64,000 bases of DNA from Chitiniphilus eburneus (GTDB taxonomy: Bacteria > Pseudomonadota > Gammaproteobacteria > Burkholderiales > Chitinibacteraceae). Position numbers and translations under genes: made by a program. The stretch covers positions 32,505-96,504 of the forward strand of contig NZ_SUMF01000012.1 of NCBI RefSeq assembly GCF_005048205.1, given 5' to 3'. Positions 1 through 9,453 of this stretch are shown here, in pieces (the first letter of the stretch is position 1; every line of letters starts with the position of its first letter). Below the pieces are notes generated by a model. That model ran no database searches, was not told the origin of the DNA, and saw nothing but the letters and a program-made list of their open reading frames with translations.

Positions 1-114
1 GAAGATCATGGGTGTGCCCGGCAGCATCGGCAGCAGCGTGCCGAGGAAGCCGACCAGCACCAGCACCGCAGCCAACAGGTACCAGCCGGCCTGGGCCGTC
101 ATCAGTTCAGTCAT
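1..114 (-). CDS. DUF456-type membrane protein, N-terminal part only
   Basis: The minus strand reads a 38-residue hydrophobic N-terminus from an ATG at 114 and runs off the window edge. It contains LVLVGFLGTLLPMLPGTP, a membrane segment followed by the Gly/Pro-rich turn typical of the DUF456 small membrane proteins. An in-frame ATG at 102 is an alternative start, and neither has a strong ribosome binding site. Function is not established for the family. The call rests on this short motif alone. Confidence 0.6.
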   Translation of the reverse strand, partial: MTELMTAQAGWYLLAAVLVLVGFLGTLLPMLPGTPMIF

Positions 115-146
115 GGGGAATCCGACAAGGAGACATGTCGGAGGGA

Positions 147-179
147 GCCCGCAAGCTGGATGAAGTTCCGCTTGCGGGC
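147..179 (-). terminator. terminator-like hairpin downstream of lgt
   Basis: Perfect 10-bp arms (147-156 and 170-179) with a 13-nt loop lie just beyond the lgt stop. The minus-strand side is not followed by a run of T, so it may be a weak terminator or an mRNA-end stabilising hairpin. Confidence 0.45.
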
Positions 180-186
180 GAGTGGC

Positions 187-1035
187 TCAACGCGAGCGAG
201 AGCTCCACCACAGCATGTGGGCGCCGATCAGGATCATGGGCAGCGATAGCCACTGGCCCATCGACAGGTTCATGGCCAGCAGCCCGAGGAAGTCGTCCGG
301 CTCACGGGTGAATTCGGCGATGAAGCGGAACAGGCCATAGCCGAGCAGGAACATGGCCGAAACCTGGCCCGTCTTGCGTGGCTTGCCGGAATACCACCAC
401 AGCAGGGCGAACAGCGTGAGGCCTTCCAGGGCGAACTGATAGAGCTGGGAAGGATGGCGCGGCAACATGCCGTATTGCAGCAGCCACTCCTGCCACTGGG
501 GGGTGGTCAGCGCGCTGCTGGCATCCGCCGCGCGGGCCTGCGGAAAGCCCATGGCCCAGGGCGCATCGATCCGGGTGACCCGGCCCCACAGCTCCCCGTT
601 GATGAAATTTCCCAGCCGGCCGAATGCCAGTCCCAGCGGAACCAGCGGGGCGATCAGGTCGGTCACCTGCAGGAAGGTGCGCCCCGTCTTGCGACCGAAC
701 AGCCACATGGCGACCAGCACGCCGAGGAAGCCGCCATGAAATGCCATGCCACCTTCCCAGACCTTGATGATGTCGATGGGGTGGTGCAGGTAGAAGTCCG
801 GCTTATAGAACAGTACGTAGCCCAGCCGCCCGCCAAGAATGACCCCCAGTACGCCATAAAACAGCAGATCGTCCATCTCCTGGCTCTGCCAGCCCGGGGG
901 ATTGCCGCGCTTGATGCGCCAGCGGCCCAGGCCGAGGAACAGCAGGAAACCCACCAGATACATCAATCCGTACCAGTGCACCGACACGGGGCCGAGCGAA
1001 AAGGCAATGGGGTCGAATTGCGGATGGACGAGCAT
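187..1035 (-). CDS. lgt: prolipoprotein diacylglyceryl transferase
   Basis: Lgt (282 aa) is the inner-membrane enzyme that moves diacylglycerol from phosphatidylglycerol to the lipobox cysteine of prolipoproteins, the first step of lipoprotein maturation. The protein shows several hydrophobic segments, the HGG region with His100, and the Lgt signature [14 protein letters not shown] at residues 139-152, which carries the conserved Arg and Glu. Length matches the family. It is divergent from ilvD across a 219-nt spacer. A TATAAT-like minus-strand -10 lies at 1065-1070, without a good -35. One possible client is the lipoprotein encoded at 3551-4501. Confidence 0.97.
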   Translation of the reverse strand: MLVHPQFDPIAFSLGPVSVHWYGLMYLVGFLLFLGLGRWRIKRGNPPGWQSQEMDDLLFYGVLGVILGGRLGYVLFYKPDFYLHHPIDIIKVWEGGMAFHGGFLGVLVAMWLFGRKTGRTFLQVTDLIAPLVPLGLAFGRLGNFINGELWGRVTRIDAPWAMGFPQARAADASSALTTPQWQEWLLQYGMLPRHPSQLYQFALEGLTLFALLWWYSGKPRKTGQVSAMFLLGYGLFRFIAEFTREPDDFLGLLAMNLSMGQWLSLPMILIGAHMLWWSSRSR

Positions 1036-1254
1036 GGGCAGGGGCTTTCCGATAAAATCGGCGCATTATACCTGCTTCGCCCGGCATCCCTTCGTTGTCA
1101 GTCCCGCATTCCGTCCCAGACTTTCCAGGTGGACGAAAAACCTTGCAGCAACAATCGCTTGTGCGGGGCAGACGCGAATTCAGCGTCATACGCTGGTATC
1201 GCTTGCGCGGATGCGACACGTTTTTTTGAACCGGCTTTTCCGAGGATTTGCTTC

Positions 1255-3111
1255 ATGCCCGCCTATCGTTCCCGCACTTCCACCCATGGCCGCAACATGG
1301 CCGGCGCACGTGCCTTGTGGCGTGCAACCGGCATGAAAGAAGGCGATTTTGGCAAACCCATCATCGCCATCGCCAACTCGTTCACCCAGTTCGTGCCGGG
1401 GCATGTCCACCTGCATAACCTGGGGCAACTGGTGGCGCGCGAGATCGAAAAGGCCGGCGGCATTGCCAAGGAATTCAATACCATCGCCGTGGACGACGGC
1501 ATTGCCATGGGCCATGGCGGCATGTTGTACAGCCTGCCGTCGCGCGACCTGATCGCGGATTCGGTGGAGTACATGGTCAACGCGCATTGTGCCGATGCGC
1601 TGGTGTGCATCTCCAATTGCGACAAGATCACCCCGGGCATGCTGATGGCCGCGCTGCGGCTGAACATCCCCGTCGTCTTCGTTTCCGGCGGCCCGATGGA
1701 GGCCGGCAAGGTCAACTGGCGTGGCGAAGAGCGTCATCTGGACCTGGTGGATGCGATGGTCGAGGCTGCCAACCCCGATGTATCGGATGAGGAAGTGGCG
1801 GAAGTCGAACGTAGTGCCTGTCCCACTTGCGGCTCTTGTTCCGGCATGTTCACCGCCAATTCGATGAACTGCCTGACCGAGGCGCTGGGCCTGTCGCTGC
1901 CGGGCAACGGCTCGTTGCTGGCCACCCACGCCGACCGCAAGCAATTGTTCCTGCAAAGCGGCCGTACCATCGTCGAACTGGCGCGTCGCTATTACGAACA
2001 GGAAGATCACTCGGTCCTGCCGCGTTCCATCGCAACGTTCGAGGCGTTCGAGAACGCCATTGCGCTGGATATCGCCATGGGTGGCTCGACCAACACCGTG
2101 CTGCATTTGTTGGCGGCGGCCAACGAAGCGGGTGTCGATTTCAAGATGACCGACATCGACCGCATGAGCCGCAAGGTGCCCTGCCTGGCCAAGGTGGCGC
2201 CGGCAACCGCGAAGTACCATATGGAAGACGTGCATCGCGCTGGCGGCGTGGTCGGCATCCTGGCCGAGCTTTCCCGCGCCGGCCTGATCCATCGCGACAA
2301 CCCGACGATCCATGCCGCCACGCTGGGCGAGGCGCTGGACAAATGGGACATCGTGCAACAGCCGGCCGACAGCGTGGCGCACCATTTCTATCGGGCGGCA
2401 CCGGGCGGCATCCCGACCACCATCGCGTTCTCCCAGTCGATGCGCTACCCGGACCTGGATCTGGACCGCGAAGAAGGCTGCATCCGTAACAAGGCGCATG
2501 CCTATAGCCAGGACGGTGGCCTGGCTGTGCTGTACGGCAACATTGCCGAGCGCGGTTGTATCGTGAAAACGGCTGGTGTGGACGACAGCATTCTCAAGTT
2601 CTCCGGGCGTGCCCGCATTTTCGAGAGTCAGGATGCGGCGGTGGAGAGCATCCTGGCCGACCAGATTGTCGCAGGGGACCTGGTGTTGATCCGCTACGAA
2701 GGCCCCAAGGGCGGCCCGGGCATGCAGGAAATGCTTTACCCGACCAGCTACCTGAAGTCCAAGGGGTTGGGCAAGGCATGCGCCTTACTGACGGATGGCC
2801 GTTTTTCGGGCGGTACCTCTGGCCTGTCCATTGGCCATGTCTCGCCGGAGGCTGCGGAAGGTGGCGCGATCGGCCTGGTAGAAGAGGGCGACATCATCCT
2901 GATCGATATTCCCAATCGCACCATCGAGTTGCAGGTGAGCATGGAAGAACTGGCTCATCGTCGCACCAGGATGGAGGCAAAGGGACGGGATGCCTGGAAG
3001 CCGGTGAACCGAGAGCGTTATGTCTCGCCCGCGTTGCGTGCCTATGCAGCGATGACGACCAGTTCCGATACCGGCGCGGTGCGGGATGTGTCGCAGGTGG
3101 AACGCAAGTAA
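1255..3111 (+). CDS. ilvD: dihydroxy-acid dehydratase
   Basis: IlvD (618 aa) dehydrates 2,3-dihydroxy acids to 2-oxo acids in valine and isoleucine synthesis and needs an Fe-S cluster. Likely cluster cysteines are Cys122 ([10 protein letters not shown]) and Cys195 in the CPTCGSCSG stretch at 189-197. The start at 1255 ([19 protein letters not shown]) matches the family. The reading frame stays open upstream to 454, but that part is antisense to lgt and not protein-like. I see no branched-chain leader peptide upstream. A strong hairpin terminator follows the gene. Confidence 0.98.
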   Translation: MPAYRSRTSTHGRNMAGARALWRATGMKEGDFGKPIIAIANSFTQFVPGHVHLHNLGQLVAREIEKAGGIAKEFNTIAVDDGIAMGHGGMLYSLPSRDLIADSVEYMVNAHCADALVCISNCDKITPGMLMAALRLNIPVVFVSGGPMEAGKVNWRGEERHLDLVDAMVEAANPDVSDEEVAEVERSACPTCGSCSGMFTANSMNCLTEALGLSLPGNGSLLATHADRKQLFLQSGRTIVELARRYYEQEDHSVLPRSIATFEAFENAIALDIAMGGSTNTVLHLLAAANEAGVDFKMTDIDRMSRKVPCLAKVAPATAKYHMEDVHRAGGVVGILAELSRAGLIHRDNPTIHAATLGEALDKWDIVQQPADSVAHHFYRAAPGGIPTTIAFSQSMRYPDLDLDREEGCIRNKAHAYSQDGGLAVLYGNIAERGCIVKTAGVDDSILKFSGRARIFESQDAAVESILADQIVAGDLVLIRYEGPKGGPGMQEMLYPTSYLKSKGLGKACALLTDGRFSGGTSGLSIGHVSPEAAEGGAIGLVEEGDIILIDIPNRTIELQVSMEELAHRRTRMEAKGRDAWKPVNRERYVSPALRAYAAMTTSSDTGAVRDVSQVERK

Positions 3112-3139
3112 AAGGCGGTTGCTTGCAACAGGACTGAAA

Positions 3140-3168
3140 CGGGACGGCCTTGCCGTCCCGTTTTATTT
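3140..3168 (+). terminator. rho-independent terminator after ilvD
   Basis: Perfect 9-bp GC-rich arms (3140-3148 and 3152-3160), a 3-nt loop, then TTTTATTT. It separates ilvD from the next gene. Confidence 0.85.
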
Positions 3169-3188
3169 GGTCGAGAGGAGTCTTTGCG

Positions 3189-3503
3189 ATGAAATCGAAC
3201 AGTGCCGGAGTCCGGCAGGCCATTCGCGCCGTTGTCGCGCGCATTCCCCATGCGCACGTTTGTACCTACGGCACGATTGCGCGCCTGGCGGGCTACCCGC
3301 GGCATGCCCGCCTGGTGGGGCGTTGCCTGGACGATGCGCTGCCGTGGCAGCGGGTGGTGAACCATCAGGGGCGGATCAGCCCGCGCGGGCTGGATGGCAA
3401 TGATGATTTACAGCGAATGCTGCTGGAAGCAGAGGGCGTGGAGTTCGATGAAAAAGGTCGAATCGATCTGAAGCGATATGGCTGGGAAGGCGGTGAACCA
3501 TAA
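3189..3503 (+). CDS. alkyltransferase-like (ATL) DNA repair protein
   Basis: A 104-aa protein with the fold of the C-terminal domain of O6-alkylguanine-DNA alkyltransferase. Where a true transferase has PCHR, this one has PWQR (residues 52-55, Trp53 in place of the catalytic Cys). This is the hallmark of ATL proteins (YbaZ/Atl1), which bind O6-alkylguanine, flip the base and hand the lesion to nucleotide excision repair rather than dealkylate it. The start at 3189 has a GAGAGGAG ribosome site. The gene stands alone between two terminators. A true Cys-containing homologue is encoded at 51436-51930. Confidence 0.93.
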   Translation: MKSNSAGVRQAIRAVVARIPHAHVCTYGTIARLAGYPRHARLVGRCLDDALPWQRVVNHQGRISPRGLDGNDDLQRMLLEAEGVEFDEKGRIDLKRYGWEGGEP

Positions 3504-3537
3504 AAAACAAGCCAGGACATCGCCTGGCTTGTTTTTC
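3504..3537. terminator. bidirectional terminator between the ATL gene and the lipoprotein gene
   Basis: AAAACAAGCCAGG / CCTGGCTTGTTTT arms with an A-run on the left and a T-run on the right. It can serve both converging genes. Confidence 0.88.
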
Positions 3538-3550
3538 TACTGGGTATCGC

Positions 3551-4501
3551 TCAGGGGCAAATGCCAGGGTAATCGCTATCGATGTTGAACGGGCTGCATC
3601 GCCCTGGGGGGGATACCCCCTGGGTTTGATAGTCGTTGACAATCCCGATCAGGGAGAACTCGGAGACATCGCTGGCGTTGCCGGTGCTCAATGTCGCCGT
3701 GGCGGTCAGTCGTACATCCGCCCATCTCGCGAAATTCTTCGCATAGATGACATTGAAGAAGGCGAAACCATTGCTGTCGGTAACGACAAGGGCGGGGTTG
3801 ACGGTCGCAGGCTTGCACTCGCCGCCTGTAGTGCAAGTGGTCAGCGCGCTGGCAAAAATCTGCCAGGCTGCGGGAGGCCCGGCATTCCAGTCCTGATAGC
3901 CCTTGAAATAGCGGATCGGTTCCAGCGTCAATGCAACGCTGGCATTCTTGACCGGCAAGCCATTCGCATCGGTGACCAGTACATTGAAGGGCTTGGAGTA
4001 CTGGGTCTCGGTCGGCTGACTGGTCACGGAGGCAGTGCCCAGCTTCACGGACTTGGCGAGGTTACCCACCACAGTTACCGTAGTGTGGGCGGTGGCCGAC
4101 CCGCTGGTTGCGGTAATGGTGATCGTGCGTGGGGTGGGATCGCCACCGGTCGTGACATCCCCGCCCACTTGTCCGGCGTCGTTTGTTTTGTTGGTCACAT
4201 TGGTCAGGCTGCCGCTGTCCACCGACAGCACGACATCCGCGCCGCTGATGATCTTGTTGCCGCTATCCATGACTGTTGCGGTCACCGTTACCGAACTGTT
4301 GTTGGGTAGCTCTTTGCTGCTGAGCAGGAAGTCGATGCGGCTGGCTTGGGTGCTGGGAGTCGGTGTTGGGGTGGGGTCGGTACCGCCATCGCTATCTCCA
4401 CCGGCGGAGCCATTGCAGCCAACAAGCAATGCGAGCGTAGCCACGGCGGCTATCTTTGCCGCGTGGGAATACCCGCGCAGCATCAGTGTCCTGATGTCCA
4501 T
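3551..4501 (-). CDS. Ig-like domain lipoprotein of unknown function
   Basis: A 316-aa predicted lipoprotein. The signal peptide ends in a lipobox (LLVGC, Cys29), followed by a Gly/Asp/Thr/Pro linker with TPTPTPTP. The body looks like bacterial Ig-like (big-1/invasin-type) repeats: 'SVTVTATVMDSGNKIISG', then a Thr/Val-rich second module with 'PFNVLVTDANGLPVKNASV'. The C-terminus contains a Cys pair (CSPFNIDSDYPGICP). The residue after the lipobox Cys is Asn, so outer-membrane sorting is plausible but unproven. It is monocistronic, flanked by a terminator on one side and tRNA-Phe on the other. Adhesin-like or structural roles are possible; no specific function is visible. Confidence 0.85.
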   Translation of the reverse strand: MDIRTLMLRGYSHAAKIAAVATLALLVGCNGSAGGDSDGGTDPTPTPTPSTQASRIDFLLSSKELPNNSSVTVTATVMDSGNKIISGADVVLSVDSGSLTNVTNKTNDAGQVGGDVTTGGDPTPRTITITATSGSATAHTTVTVVGNLAKSVKLGTASVTSQPTETQYSKPFNVLVTDANGLPVKNASVALTLEPIRYFKGYQDWNAGPPAAWQIFASALTTCTTGGECKPATVNPALVVTDSNGFAFFNVIYAKNFARWADVRLTATATLSTGNASDVSEFSLIGIVNDYQTQGVSPPGRCSPFNIDSDYPGICP

Positions 4502-4650
4502 TTCCTATTGAATCCTTTGATGGGTTTGCTGCTGAGTGTAAACAGCGCGCATTTAACCCTGATTCGTCCGTCGCGGGCAAATATTGGCACGTGGCTGTGT
4601 GCGACAAGCGACAGAAATGTTGGGGGGTGTTGTAAGTACAAGGATGGAAT

Positions 4651-4684
4651 GCAAAAAGCCGCCTCTGTTGAGGCGGCTTTTTGC
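4651..4684. terminator. bidirectional terminator, probably of tRNA-Phe
   Basis: GCAAAAAGCCGCCT / AGGCGGCTTTTTGC, 14-bp perfect arms with a 6-nt loop, 10 nt past the 3' end of the minus-strand tRNA-Phe. A-run and T-run flank the GC core. Confidence 0.88.
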
Positions 4685-4694
4685 GTAAAGCTTG

Positions 4695-4770
4695 TGGTGG
4701 CCAGTCGCGGAATCGAACCACGGACACGCGGATTTTCAATCCGCTGCTCTACCAACTGAGCTAACTGGCC
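4695..4770 (-). tRNA. tRNA-Phe (GAA)
   Basis: 76-nt cloverleaf on the minus strand. The acceptor stem GGCCAGT pairs with ACTGGCC, the anticodon loop TTGAAAA gives GAA, the T-arm reads GGTTCGATTCC, and the CCA end is encoded. It is transcribed away from the tRNA-Tyr/tufA operon. Confidence 0.97.
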
Positions 4771-5570
4771 GCTGAAGAGAGGCGCATTAAACACCACCGG
4801 ATTTGACGTGTCAACGCCTATCGCAAAAAAGCCTATCCCTGAGTGCGCTGCCACCTTTTGCTATCGCCTGCCTGCGCGGTTGAGCTCGGGGGGCTCCAGC
4901 AAGGGTGCCTGCCTAACAGCATGCGTGCCAGAAACCGGGGGCGGACGATATGCAGACGTTCAAGCGCCGTTGTTGCGTGCTGTGGTGCCGGTCTGTTGTG
5001 GCGTGGGCGGAATGAAACCTCCTTGCTGCCTCGCCAAAAAACGCATCGCTGTCGATATGGCATTGCTGGAGGGGCGATCCAGTAGGGCTGCGTCACCTGG
5101 CTGACTCTTGGCCGGGTAACGCCAATGGGCAACCTCCGGTGAAGGGGGTGTACGCCGGTTGCTGGAACCACGATTGCCAAGGGGCTGGAAGAATCATGGT
5201 GACCCGACCACATCTCTATAGCGTTTCTTGTTCACTGCTCCGCGACCAGGTTGTGAAGTTGATTGGGATATACAACTCCGCCGGATGCGGTGATTGAAGG
5301 CATCTCTTCACTATCACGCAGGCGGAGGTGTGTGGAGACGCTGGATTGGTTATGTCACAAACGCGGCTGCGTTCGTGGTACTGAATGGAAGAGCGGTTGA
5401 GGCAATGAGCTGCTGATAAACCCCTGCCGTGACAAAAATCGCATTGCATGCACGGCGTGAGTAAGGGGCCAAGGGAAGCAAAAACAGTTCTTGCGAGGGA
5501 TTGCCTGAAGCAAATTTCCTTTTGGATCAGTCGTGTGTCCGATTTTTCCTGGCTGTTGCCGCAAAAGCGT
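4771..5570. other. 800-bp stretch without a recognisable gene
   Basis: Between tRNA-Phe and the tRNA-Tyr promoter I find no convincing coding sequence. The open frames on both strands (for example 4833-5213 and 5216-5635, minus) have no family resemblance, no ribosome sites and Arg/Pro/His-rich random-looking composition. No RNA of known family, tandem repeat or clear inverted repeat stands out. It probably holds the divergent upstream regions of the two tRNA units. Confidence 0.6.
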
Positions 5571-5599
5571 TTGACACACCGAGGGGCGTTACCCATAAT
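5571..5599 (+). promoter_or_regulatory. sigma70 promoter of the tRNA-Tyr/tufA operon
   Basis: Perfect TTGACA (5571-5576), a 17-nt spacer and CATAAT (5594-5599). The predicted start is about 7 nt before the tRNA-Tyr 5' end, and the GC-rich stretch after the -10 resembles a stringent-control discriminator. Confidence 0.88.
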
Positions 5600-5613
5600 G
5601 CCGGTCTCTTGCA

Positions 5614-5700
<87 letters not shown>

Positions 5701-5750
5701 TGCTGCTTCGCGGTGTGAAGTCTGCGTTACTGCTAGTGAAGCTAAGTCCT

Positions 5751-5824
5751 GCGGGTGTAGCTCAATGGTAGAGCAGAAGCCTTCCAAGCTTATGACGAGG
5801 GTTCGATTCCCTTCACCCGCTCCA
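5751..5824 (+). tRNA. tRNA-Gly (TCC)
   Basis: 74-nt cloverleaf: acceptor GCGGGTG/CACCCGC, anticodon loop CTTCCAA giving TCC, T-arm GGGTTCGATTCCC, encoded CCA. It lies 52 nt after tRNA-Tyr in the same unit. Confidence 0.97.
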
Positions 5825-5830
5825 AGACGC

Positions 5831-5905
<75 letters not shown>

Positions 5906-5947
5906 TTTTTACGCTGGCATATTTCAGGTTCTCGAGAAGGAAATATC

Positions 5948-7138
5948 ATGGCAAAGGAAAAGTTCACGCGGACGAAGCCGCACGTAAACGTTGGCACGAT
6001 TGGCCACGTTGACCACGGCAAGACGACGCTGACCGCTGCGATCACCACGATTCTGTCGAAGAAGTTCGGCGGCGAAGCCAAGGGCTACGACCAGATCGAC
6101 AGCGCACCGGAAGAAAAGGCTCGCGGTATCACCATCAACACCGCGCACGTCGAATACGAAACCGAAACCCGCCACTACGCGCACGTCGACTGCCCGGGCC
6201 ACGCTGACTATGTGAAGAACATGATCACCGGCGCCGCGCAAATGGACGGCGCCATCCTGGTGTGCTCGGCCGCCGACGGCCCCATGCCGCAAACCCGCGA
6301 GCACATCCTGCTGGCTCGCCAGGTTGGCGTGCCGTACATCATCGTGTTCCTGAACAAGTGCGACATGGTGGACGACGCCGAACTGCTGGAACTGGTCGAA
6401 ATGGAAGTGCGCGACCTGCTGTCCAAGTACGACTTCCCGGGCGACGACATCCCCCTGATCAAGGGTTCCGCACTGAAGGCGCTGGAAGGCGACCAGTCGG
6501 AAATCGGCGAACCGGCGATCTTCCAACTGGCAGCGGCCCTGGATAGCTACATTCCGGAACCGGAACGCGCCATCGACCTGCCGTTCCTGATGCCGATCGA
6601 AGACGTGTTCTCGATCTCGGGTCGCGGCACCGTGGTGACCGGCCGTGTCGAACGCGGCATCGTCAAGGTTGGCGAAGAAATCGAAATCGTCGGTATCAAG
6701 CCGACGACCAAGACCACCTGCACCGGCGTGGAAATGTTCCGCAAGCTGCTGGATCAAGGCCAGGCTGGCGACAACATCGGCGCCCTGCTGCGCGGCACCA
6801 AGCGTGAAGACGTCGAGCGTGGCCAAGTGCTGGCCAAGCCGGGTTCGATCACCCCGCACACCAAGTTCACCGGCTCCGTGTACGTTCTGAGCAAAGAAGA
6901 AGGTGGTCGTCATACCCCGTTCTTCAACGGCTATCGTCCGCAGTTCTACTTCCGTACCACCGACGTGACCGGTTCGGTCGAGCTGCCGGCGGGTACCGAA
7001 ATGGTGATGCCGGGTGATAACGTCGAAGTGGTGGTGTCGCTGATTGCGCCGATCGCCATGGAGCAAGGTCTGCGCTTCGCCATCCGTGAAGGCGGTCGTA
7101 CTGTTGGCGCCGGCGTCGTCGCCAAGGTCATCGAATAA
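5948..7138 (+). CDS. tufA: elongation factor Tu, copy 1
   Basis: EF-Tu (396 aa) brings aminoacyl-tRNA to the ribosomal A site as a GTP complex. GTPase motifs are GHVDHGKT near residue 19, DCPGH and NKCD; the beta-barrel domains follow. The start at 5948 has a GAAGGA ribosome site. The reading frame is open back into tRNA-Thr, but that extension is not coding. The protein is identical to the second copy at 22457-23647. At DNA level the genes differ only at four synonymous sites and the stop codon, all within the last 160 nt, a sign of gene conversion. Confidence 0.99.
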   Translation: MAKEKFTRTKPHVNVGTIGHVDHGKTTLTAAITTILSKKFGGEAKGYDQIDSAPEEKARGITINTAHVEYETETRHYAHVDCPGHADYVKNMITGAAQMDGAILVCSAADGPMPQTREHILLARQVGVPYIIVFLNKCDMVDDAELLELVEMEVRDLLSKYDFPGDDIPLIKGSALKALEGDQSEIGEPAIFQLAAALDSYIPEPERAIDLPFLMPIEDVFSISGRGTVVTGRVERGIVKVGEEIEIVGIKPTTKTTCTGVEMFRKLLDQGQAGDNIGALLRGTKREDVERGQVLAKPGSITPHTKFTGSVYVLSKEEGGRHTPFFNGYRPQFYFRTTDVTGSVELPAGTEMVMPGDNVEVVVSLIAPIAMEQGLRFAIREGGRTVGAGVVAKVIE

Positions 7139-7142
7139 GTAC

Positions 7143-7171
7143 TTCTCAAGAAGGGGTTGGATTGGTATAAT
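7143..7171 (+). promoter_or_regulatory. promoter of tRNA-Trp/secE/nusG
   Basis: TTCTCA (7143-7148), 17-nt spacer, perfect TATAAT (7166-7171), immediately after tufA. The predicted start is about 10 nt before tRNA-Trp. The -35 is only a 4/6 match. Confidence 0.65.
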
Positions 7172-7187
7172 CCTGCCCTTTCCCCGT

Positions 7188-7263
7188 AGGCGAGTAGCTC
7201 AATTGGTAGAGCACCGGTCTCCAAAACCGGGGGTTGGGGGTTCGAGACCCTCCTCGCCTGCCA
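7188..7263 (+). tRNA. tRNA-Trp (CCA)
   Basis: 76-nt cloverleaf: acceptor AGGCGAG/CTCGCCT, anticodon loop CTCCAAA giving CCA, encoded CCA end. It precedes secE by 66 nt, a linkage common in proteobacteria. Confidence 0.97.
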
Positions 7264-7329
7264 CGGTTTAGCTACAGGGCCGTTTCCCAGGGAACGGCCC
7301 TATGGCTATCCGCATTCCAGAACAGGCTC

Positions 7330-7683
7330 ATGGAAAGCGTAGATAAATTAAAAGTTGCGGCGGCATTGTTGCTGGTCGTCGTTGGGGTTGGTGGCTACTA
7401 CTCGTTGCCTGCCGATCAGGGGCTGCTGCGTGTGTCGGCCGTAGTGGTTGGTCTTCTTTTTGCCGCGCTGGTGCTGTGGTTTTCCCGGCCGGGCAAGGAT
7501 TTTGTCGATTATGCGCGCGACTCCGTCAAGGAGGCGCAGAAAGTCGTCTGGCCGAACAAGAAGGAAACCTGGCAAATGACAGGGCTGGTGTTCCTGTTTG
7601 TCGGGGTTCTGGCGCTGTTTATGTGGGCGGTGGATTCCGGTCTTGCCTGGGTCTTCTATGACCTGATTCTTGGGCGTGGCTAA
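7330..7683 (+). CDS. secE: preprotein translocase subunit SecE
   Basis: SecE (117 aa) clamps SecY in the inner-membrane SecYEG channel. Three hydrophobic segments are visible (about residues 9-25, 34-51 and 84-110) around the conserved cytoplasmic stretch DSVKEAQKVVWPNKKETWQ. This three-helix form resembles E. coli SecE rather than the one-helix form. The ATG at 7330 fits the family N-terminus. nusG follows after 19 nt, and the partner secY lies at 33092. Confidence 0.97.
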   Translation: MESVDKLKVAAALLLVVVGVGGYYSLPADQGLLRVSAVVVGLLFAALVLWFSRPGKDFVDYARDSVKEAQKVVWPNKKETWQMTGLVFLFVGVLALFMWAVDSGLAWVFYDLILGRG

Positions 7684-7702
7684 TCGGCGTACGGGGTAGA
7701 CG

Positions 7703-8236
7703 ATGGGAATGCGTTGGTATGTGGTGCACGCTTACTCGGGTTTCGAGAAGAGCGTGCAAAAGGCATTGAAGGAGCGTATCGAGCGCTCCGAAGTGGCTCA
7801 TATGTTTGGCCAGATTCTGGTGCCGGTCGAAGAGGTCGTCGAGATCAAGGGTGGCCGCAAGGCACTGACCGAGCGTAAGTTTTTCCCGGGCTACGTGCTG
7901 GTCGAAATGGATATGACCGACGAAACCTGGCACTTGGTGAAGTCGACCCCCAAGGTCACGGGCTTTGTCGGTGGCACGGGTAACCGGCCTACGCCCATCA
8001 CCCAGCGCGAAGTCGATTCGATCCTTCACCAGATGCAGGAAGGTGTCGAGAAGCCGCGTCCCAAGGTGCTGTTCGAAGTGGGTGAGGTGCTGCGCGTGAC
8101 CGATGGTCCGTTCGCGGACTTCAACGCCACTGTCGAAGATGTCGATTACGACAAGAGTCGTCTCAAGGTTTCTGTGCTGATCTTTGGCCGCGCAACGCCG
8201 GTCGATGTGGATTTTGCGCAAGTCGAGAAGGTTTGA
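7703..8236 (+). CDS. nusG: transcription termination/antitermination factor NusG
   Basis: NusG (177 aa) binds the RNA polymerase clamp, suppresses pausing and links polymerase to Rho or to ribosomal S10. The N-terminal NGN domain begins [13 protein letters not shown] and includes [11 protein letters not shown]. The C-terminal KOW domain begins near [17 protein letters not shown]. Full length. It precedes rplK by 89 nt, where a hairpin lies. Confidence 0.98.
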   Translation: MGMRWYVVHAYSGFEKSVQKALKERIERSEVAHMFGQILVPVEEVVEIKGGRKALTERKFFPGYVLVEMDMTDETWHLVKSTPKVTGFVGGTGNRPTPITQREVDSILHQMQEGVEKPRPKVLFEVGEVLRVTDGPFADFNATVEDVDYDKSRLKVSVLIFGRATPVDVDFAQVEKV

Positions 8237-8281
8237 TCGGCTTGTTTCAGTGCTGGTCTTCGGATCGGTTTTGGTTGGGGA

Positions 8282-8300
8282 GCGAGGGTTCGTCCCTCGC
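8282..8300 (+). promoter_or_regulatory. hairpin in the rplK leader, possible L1 control site
   Basis: Perfect 7-bp arms (8282-8288 and 8294-8300) with a 5-nt loop, 25 nt before the rplK start. In E. coli L1 represses the L11-L1 mRNA by binding a structure in this leader. Equivalence here is inferred from position only. The lack of a T-run argues against a terminator. Confidence 0.4.
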
Positions 8301-8325
8301 GTTTGACCCGTTCAAGGAGTAAATC

Positions 8326-8757
8326 GTGGCAAAGAAGATTGTCGGCTATGTAAAGCTGCAAGTGCCCGCTGGCAAGGCCAACCCGTCGCCCCCTATCGGC
8401 CCGGCGCTCGGTCAGCGTGGTTTGAACATCATGGAATTCTGCAAGGCGTTCAACGCCCAGACCCAGGGCGTCGAGCCGGGTCTGCCGATTCCGGTGGTGA
8501 TTACCGCCTACGCGGACAAGTCCTTCACTTTCGTGATGAAGACCCCGCCGGCCACCATCCTGATCAAGAAGGCCGCTGGCATTCAAAAGGGTTCGAGCAA
8601 GCCGCATACCGATAAGGTCGGCACCATCACCCGCGCCCAGCTGGAAGAAATTGCCAAGACCAAGCAGCCGGATCTGACCGCTGCCGACATGGACGCCGCC
8701 GTGCGTACCATCGCCGGTTCCGCTCGCTCCATGGGTCTGAACGTGGAGGGTGTGTAA
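8326..8757 (+). CDS. rplK: 50S ribosomal protein L11
   Basis: L11 (143 aa) forms the stalk base over the 23S GTPase-associated centre and is needed for RelA activation. It starts with GTG at 8326 behind AAGGAG. The N-terminal [22 protein letters not shown] and the C-terminal rRNA-binding domain with [12 protein letters not shown] are complete. The stop is directly followed by the rplA ATG. Confidence 0.99.
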   Translation: MAKKIVGYVKLQVPAGKANPSPPIGPALGQRGLNIMEFCKAFNAQTQGVEPGLPIPVVITAYADKSFTFVMKTPPATILIKKAAGIQKGSSKPHTDKVGTITRAQLEEIAKTKQPDLTAADMDAAVRTIAGSARSMGLNVEGV

Positions 8758-9453
8758 ATGGCTAAGGTTTCCAAGCGTCTGGCCGCTCTGAAGGCCGCCG
8801 TCGATCGCAACAAGCTGTACGCCGTTGATGAAGCCCTGGCGCTGGTCAAGGGCGGTGCAACTGCCAAGTTCAACGAATCCATCGACGTTGCCGTGAATCT
8901 CGGCGTCGATCCGCGCAAGTCGGACCAGGTGGTTCGTGGCGCCGTGGTGCTGCCCAAGGGTACCGGCAAGAGCGTGCGCGTTGCCGTGTTCACCCAGGGT
9001 GCCAACGCCGAAGCGGCCAAGGCCGCTGGTGCTGACATCGTCGGTTTCGAAGACCTGGCCGAACAGGTCAAGGCCGGCAACATGGATTTCGACGTGGTCA
9101 TTGCCTCGCCGGATGCCATGCGTATCGTCGGCCAACTGGGCCAGATCCTCGGCCCGCGCGGCCTGATGCCGAATCCGAAGGTCGGTACCGTGACCCCGAA
9201 CGTTGCCGAGGCCGTGAAGAACGCCAAGGCCGGTCAGGTTCAATACCGTACCGACAAGGCCGGTATCATCCACGCCACCATCGGCCGTGCTTCGTTTGAA
9301 GTGGCCGATCTGAAGGAAAACCTGGTTGCGCTGGTCGATGCCCTGCAAAAGGCCAAGCCCGCTGCTGCCAAGGGTGTGTACTTCAAGAAGCTCGCCGTCT
9401 CCAGCACCATGGGTGCCGGCGTGCGCGTGGATACCGTCACGGTCACGCAATAA
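8758..9453 (+). CDS. rplA: 50S ribosomal protein L1
   Basis: L1 (231 aa) builds the mobile L1 stalk at the E site and is the likely translational repressor of rplKA. The motif [19 protein letters not shown] is intact. It starts without a gap after rplK, which suggests translational coupling. A 220-nt leader-type spacer separates it from rplJ. Confidence 0.99.
   Translation: MAKVSKRLAALKAAVDRNKLYAVDEALALVKGGATAKFNESIDVAVNLGVDPRKSDQVVRGAVVLPKGTGKSVRVAVFTQGANAEAAKAAGADIVGFEDLAEQVKAGNMDFDVVIASPDAMRIVGQLGQILGPRGLMPNPKVGTVTPNVAEAVKNAKAGQVQYRTDKAGIIHATIGRASFEVADLKENLVALVDALQKAKPAAAKGVYFKKLAVSSTMGAGVRVDTVTVTQ

Noticed and set aside
121..142. inverted repeat as a terminator of lgt
   Set aside because: Arms are short, no T-run in either direction, and a better hairpin lies at 147-179.
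454..1254. 267-codon upstream extension of ilvD
   Set aside because: It runs antisense through lgt and adds Gln/Arg/Pro-rich residues absent from the family; the start at 1255 matches dihydroxy-acid dehydratases.
4833..5213. 126-residue minus-strand open frame in the gene-free stretch
   Set aside because: Arg/Pro/His-rich with no domain, no ribosome site and no promoter in the right place.
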